Positions 62,546-64,000 of a stretch of 64,000 nucleotides of DNA are shown one piece after another. Positions within the stretch are counted from its first letter, which is position 1. Each line of letters starts with the position of its first letter. The notes under the pieces were generated by a model. The model saw only the letters and a list, made by a program, of their open reading frames with translations. It had not been told where the DNA came from and searched no databases. Made by a program: the position numbers and the translations under genes. This DNA is from Planctomycetota bacterium (GTDB lineage Bacteria > Planctomycetota > Phycisphaerae > Phycisphaerales > Phycisphaeraceae). The DNA lies in the NCBI GenBank assembly GCA_016350165.1, contig CP066225.1, forward strand, positions 5,170,021 through 5,234,020, in the 5' to 3' direction.

Positions 62546-63589
62546 TTACGCATCAATGGCTTTAAGCAAGGTCGCTTTGACGTTCTCTATGACATCTGGA
62601 ACTGATCCTGTCACTTTGGCTCCAGCTGCACGAGCGTGACCACCACCGCCGAAGTGCGAGGCTAGCTTGGCTACATCCACCTCATTCTTGCCTGGCTTAC
62701 TTCGGAAGCTCATGCGGCAAATGGTTTTTTCCTGATCCCCATCAACGACCAATTTCTCACTTATGAGAACTACAAGCTGCACACTTCCAACTTTTTGGGG
62801 AATATCGACTAGTCGCTCGGTTTCTTCTTCAAAAGCGCCAGTTTCCTTGAAATCCGCAAGTGTCAATGTCATGACTGCAACTTTTTGGTCCGCGAGTAAC
62901 TCCAAACTGCCCACAGCTCTCATGAGCAACTTCAGTTTTTCAGGTCGCTCCTGCTGTTCGAGCAATTGAAATAATTCAGAGTGGTTCACGCCATCTTCAA
63001 TGAGCTTTGCTGCCAACGAATGCGTCACAGGTCTGGTATTTGAAAAACGGAACCAACCGGTATCTGAAACAATACCAACAAAAATCGCTTCACGGATCAC
63101 TTGATCTAAAGGTTCTTGTTTAATATTGCCACTCAAAATAATTTCGACCAGCAACCATACAATTTCACAGACTGCGCCGGCATCTGAATCTATATATTGA
63201 TACTTCGCAGAGATATTGCCTGAAAGATGATGATCAATAATCAGCAAACGATTAGAGTTAGCTGCCAATACTTGATCTGCAAACCCTACTTGAGCTTTTG
63301 CGCCTGTATCTACTAGCACATAAAAATCTTTATTGCGTATTTCGTCATCGTTCTTCAAAACGCTGACAAGATCATTGCCTTTAAGTTCGAAAAAATTGAC
63401 GGGTACTGGTGGAACAAGATATCCCTTCGCATTTTTACCCGATTTTTGTAGTGCTGCAACAATTGCTACGACAGAACCAAAAGCATCGCCATCTGGTTTT
63501 GCATGAGTAAGTACTGCAATTTCGCCCTCAACTGAGAGCAGTTTTTCCGAAGCGGATTCCAATGTGATATTTGATTCGTACTTACTCAA
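62546..63589 (-). CDS. DHH-family phosphoesterase (NrnA-like)
   Basis: The 347-residue protein has a DHH domain with VLTHAKPDGDAFGS (metal site), an Asp in VLVDTG and the DHH motif in LLIIDHHLSGN. A DHHA1 domain follows with HFGGGGHARAAGAKV. This is the architecture of NrnA, which degrades nanoRNAs and dephosphorylates pAp; related proteins cleave cyclic dinucleotides. No GGDEF or PAS part is present, so it is not GdpP. It precedes ribF on the minus strand, a neighbourhood often seen (rbfA-nrnA-truB-ribF) in other bacteria. Confidence 0.9.
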   Translation of the reverse strand: MSKYESNITLESASEKLLSVEGEIAVLTHAKPDGDAFGSVVAIVAALQKSGKNAKGYLVPPVPVNFFELKGNDLVSVLKNDDEIRNKDFYVLVDTGAKAQVGFADQVLAANSNRLLIIDHHLSGNISAKYQYIDSDAGAVCEIVWLLVEIILSGNIKQEPLDQVIREAIFVGIVSDTGWFRFSNTRPVTHSLAAKLIEDGVNHSELFQLLEQQERPEKLKLLMRAVGSLELLADQKVAVMTLTLADFKETGAFEEETERLVDIPQKVGSVQLVVLISEKLVVDGDQEKTICRMSFRSKPGKNEVDVAKLASHFGGGGHARAAGAKVTGSVPDVIENVKATLLKAIDA

Positions 63590-63640
63590 GTGACATTCTT
63601 TCTGAAGTTGCGTGAAAAAAGATGAAGCATTTGCTTATGT

Positions 63641-64000
63641 TTAGATATCACGGCCTTGCAGGCGGCTCGCTACTAATGGTCGCTGTGTTACAAGCTCATC
63701 ATTCTTACGGATTAAAGCAACATCCTTCTGAAGTTGATGCTTTAATTCCATGATGTTTGGGAATGGATACTGATCTCTTACCCATGTATGAAACTCCAAA
63801 CTCACAGACTTGCCATATAAATCTTTGTTGCAATCAAGTAAATGAGCTTCGATACAAAGTTGTTTGATACCAAACGTTGGTTTGATTCCGACGCTAATAG
63901 CCGCTGTATATGATTCTTTATCGGAGAATATTGCTCGCCCACCGTAAACACCCAGTGCAGGAACTTGATGATCCTTCAGTCTTTCTAGATCAAGATTGAT
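63641..64000 (-). CDS. ribF: Riboflavin kinase/FAD synthetase, C-terminal part
   Basis: The window cuts the gene; 119 codons and the stop TAA (63641-63643) are visible. They encode the riboflavin kinase domain: ALGVYGGRAIFSDKESYTAA, AISVGIKPTFG, EAHLLDCNKDLYGKSVSLEF with the catalytic Glu, and the ending LKHQLQKDVALI. The full enzyme would make FMN and then FAD. No start codon is in the window. It is read toward lower coordinates, as the DHH gene is, but lies upstream of it by 51 bp, so the two may form an operon. Confidence 0.88.
   Translation of the reverse strand: MNLDLERLKDHQVPALGVYGGRAIFSDKESYTAAISVGIKPTFGIKQLCIEAHLLDCNKDLYGKSVSLEFHTWVRDQYPFPNIMELKHQLQKDVALIRKNDELVTQRPLVASRLQGRDI

Noticed and set aside
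1..64000. CRISPR arrays, insertion sequences and rRNA genes.
   Set aside because: No regularly spaced repeats, transposase motifs or rRNA signature stretches were seen.

Overview
The window looks like a chromosomal stretch of a planctomycete, most likely Phycisphaerae-like. I infer this from a combination of signs, none of which is proof: CxxCGY-type and CPECG zinc ribbons on membrane proteins, a pseudopilin with the planctomycete CMSNMRQIG signature, a PEP-CTERM-type surface protein, a formylglycine sulfatase, a B12-dependent ribonucleotide reductase, DapL instead of the DapC/D/E lysine route, and many genes with weak or absent Shine-Dalgarno sequences. GC content is moderate. TGA, TAA and TAG all serve as stops. 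No prophage, transposase, CRISPR array or rRNA was seen; one tRNA (Arg-CCU) is present.

Layout. 1-4.3 kb: 3' part of a CLC antiporter of the fluoride-type motif class, a decaying stretch of small membrane-protein genes (one split by an in-frame TGA), a HAD phosphatase, an unknown membrane protein, and short palindromic repeats. 4.4-9.8 kb: rpoZ-coaC, an unknown membrane protein, an outer-membrane barrel, a PPOX-fold flavoprotein and dapL. 9.8-18.1 kb: alaS, a GH57 alpha-amylase facing a GT4 glycosyltransferase, and a pheA-headed group of minus-strand genes. 18.2-24.7 kb: two related multi-pass membrane proteins, xth, a lipoprotein esterase, tRNA-Arg, and a small TetR/SDR/hydrolase cluster with a candidate operator. 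24.9-34 kb: a membrane-anchored unknown, panE, tig and clpX, the last two separated by a DUF4434 protein, a pseudopilin and a SHOCT protein. 34.2-42.2 kb: S41 protease, aroC, a SpoIIE-type phosphatase, a sulfatase and an SGNH hydrolase. 42.3-52.9 kb: rpsA, purQ, a CPBP protease, a PEP-CTERM protein, a BFD-like ferredoxin, recR, rpoN, a TetR regulator and ispE. 53-64 kb: an O-antigen-ligase/TPR protein, araB, nrdJ, an unknown, dcd, a DHH phosphoesterase and the 3' end of ribF.

Most genes are housekeeping genes: translation, transcription, protein quality control, aromatic, lysine, isoprenoid, CoA and nucleotide biosynthesis. The accessory material is concentrated at 1-4 kb, 22-24.7 kb, 28.9-32.4 kb, 39.5-42.2 kb and 45-48 kb. 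Several long leaders carry paired inverted repeats (tig, pseudopilin, rpsA, xth), suggesting RNA-level control; none matches a riboswitch class I recognise. I did not find a clearly new defence or biosynthetic system. The most unusual items are the TGA-split membrane gene, the Cys-elbow hydrolase/TetR/SDR cluster, the lysine-repeat tail on trigger factor, the structured leaders, and strand-composition domains that alternate along the window regardless of gene direction.
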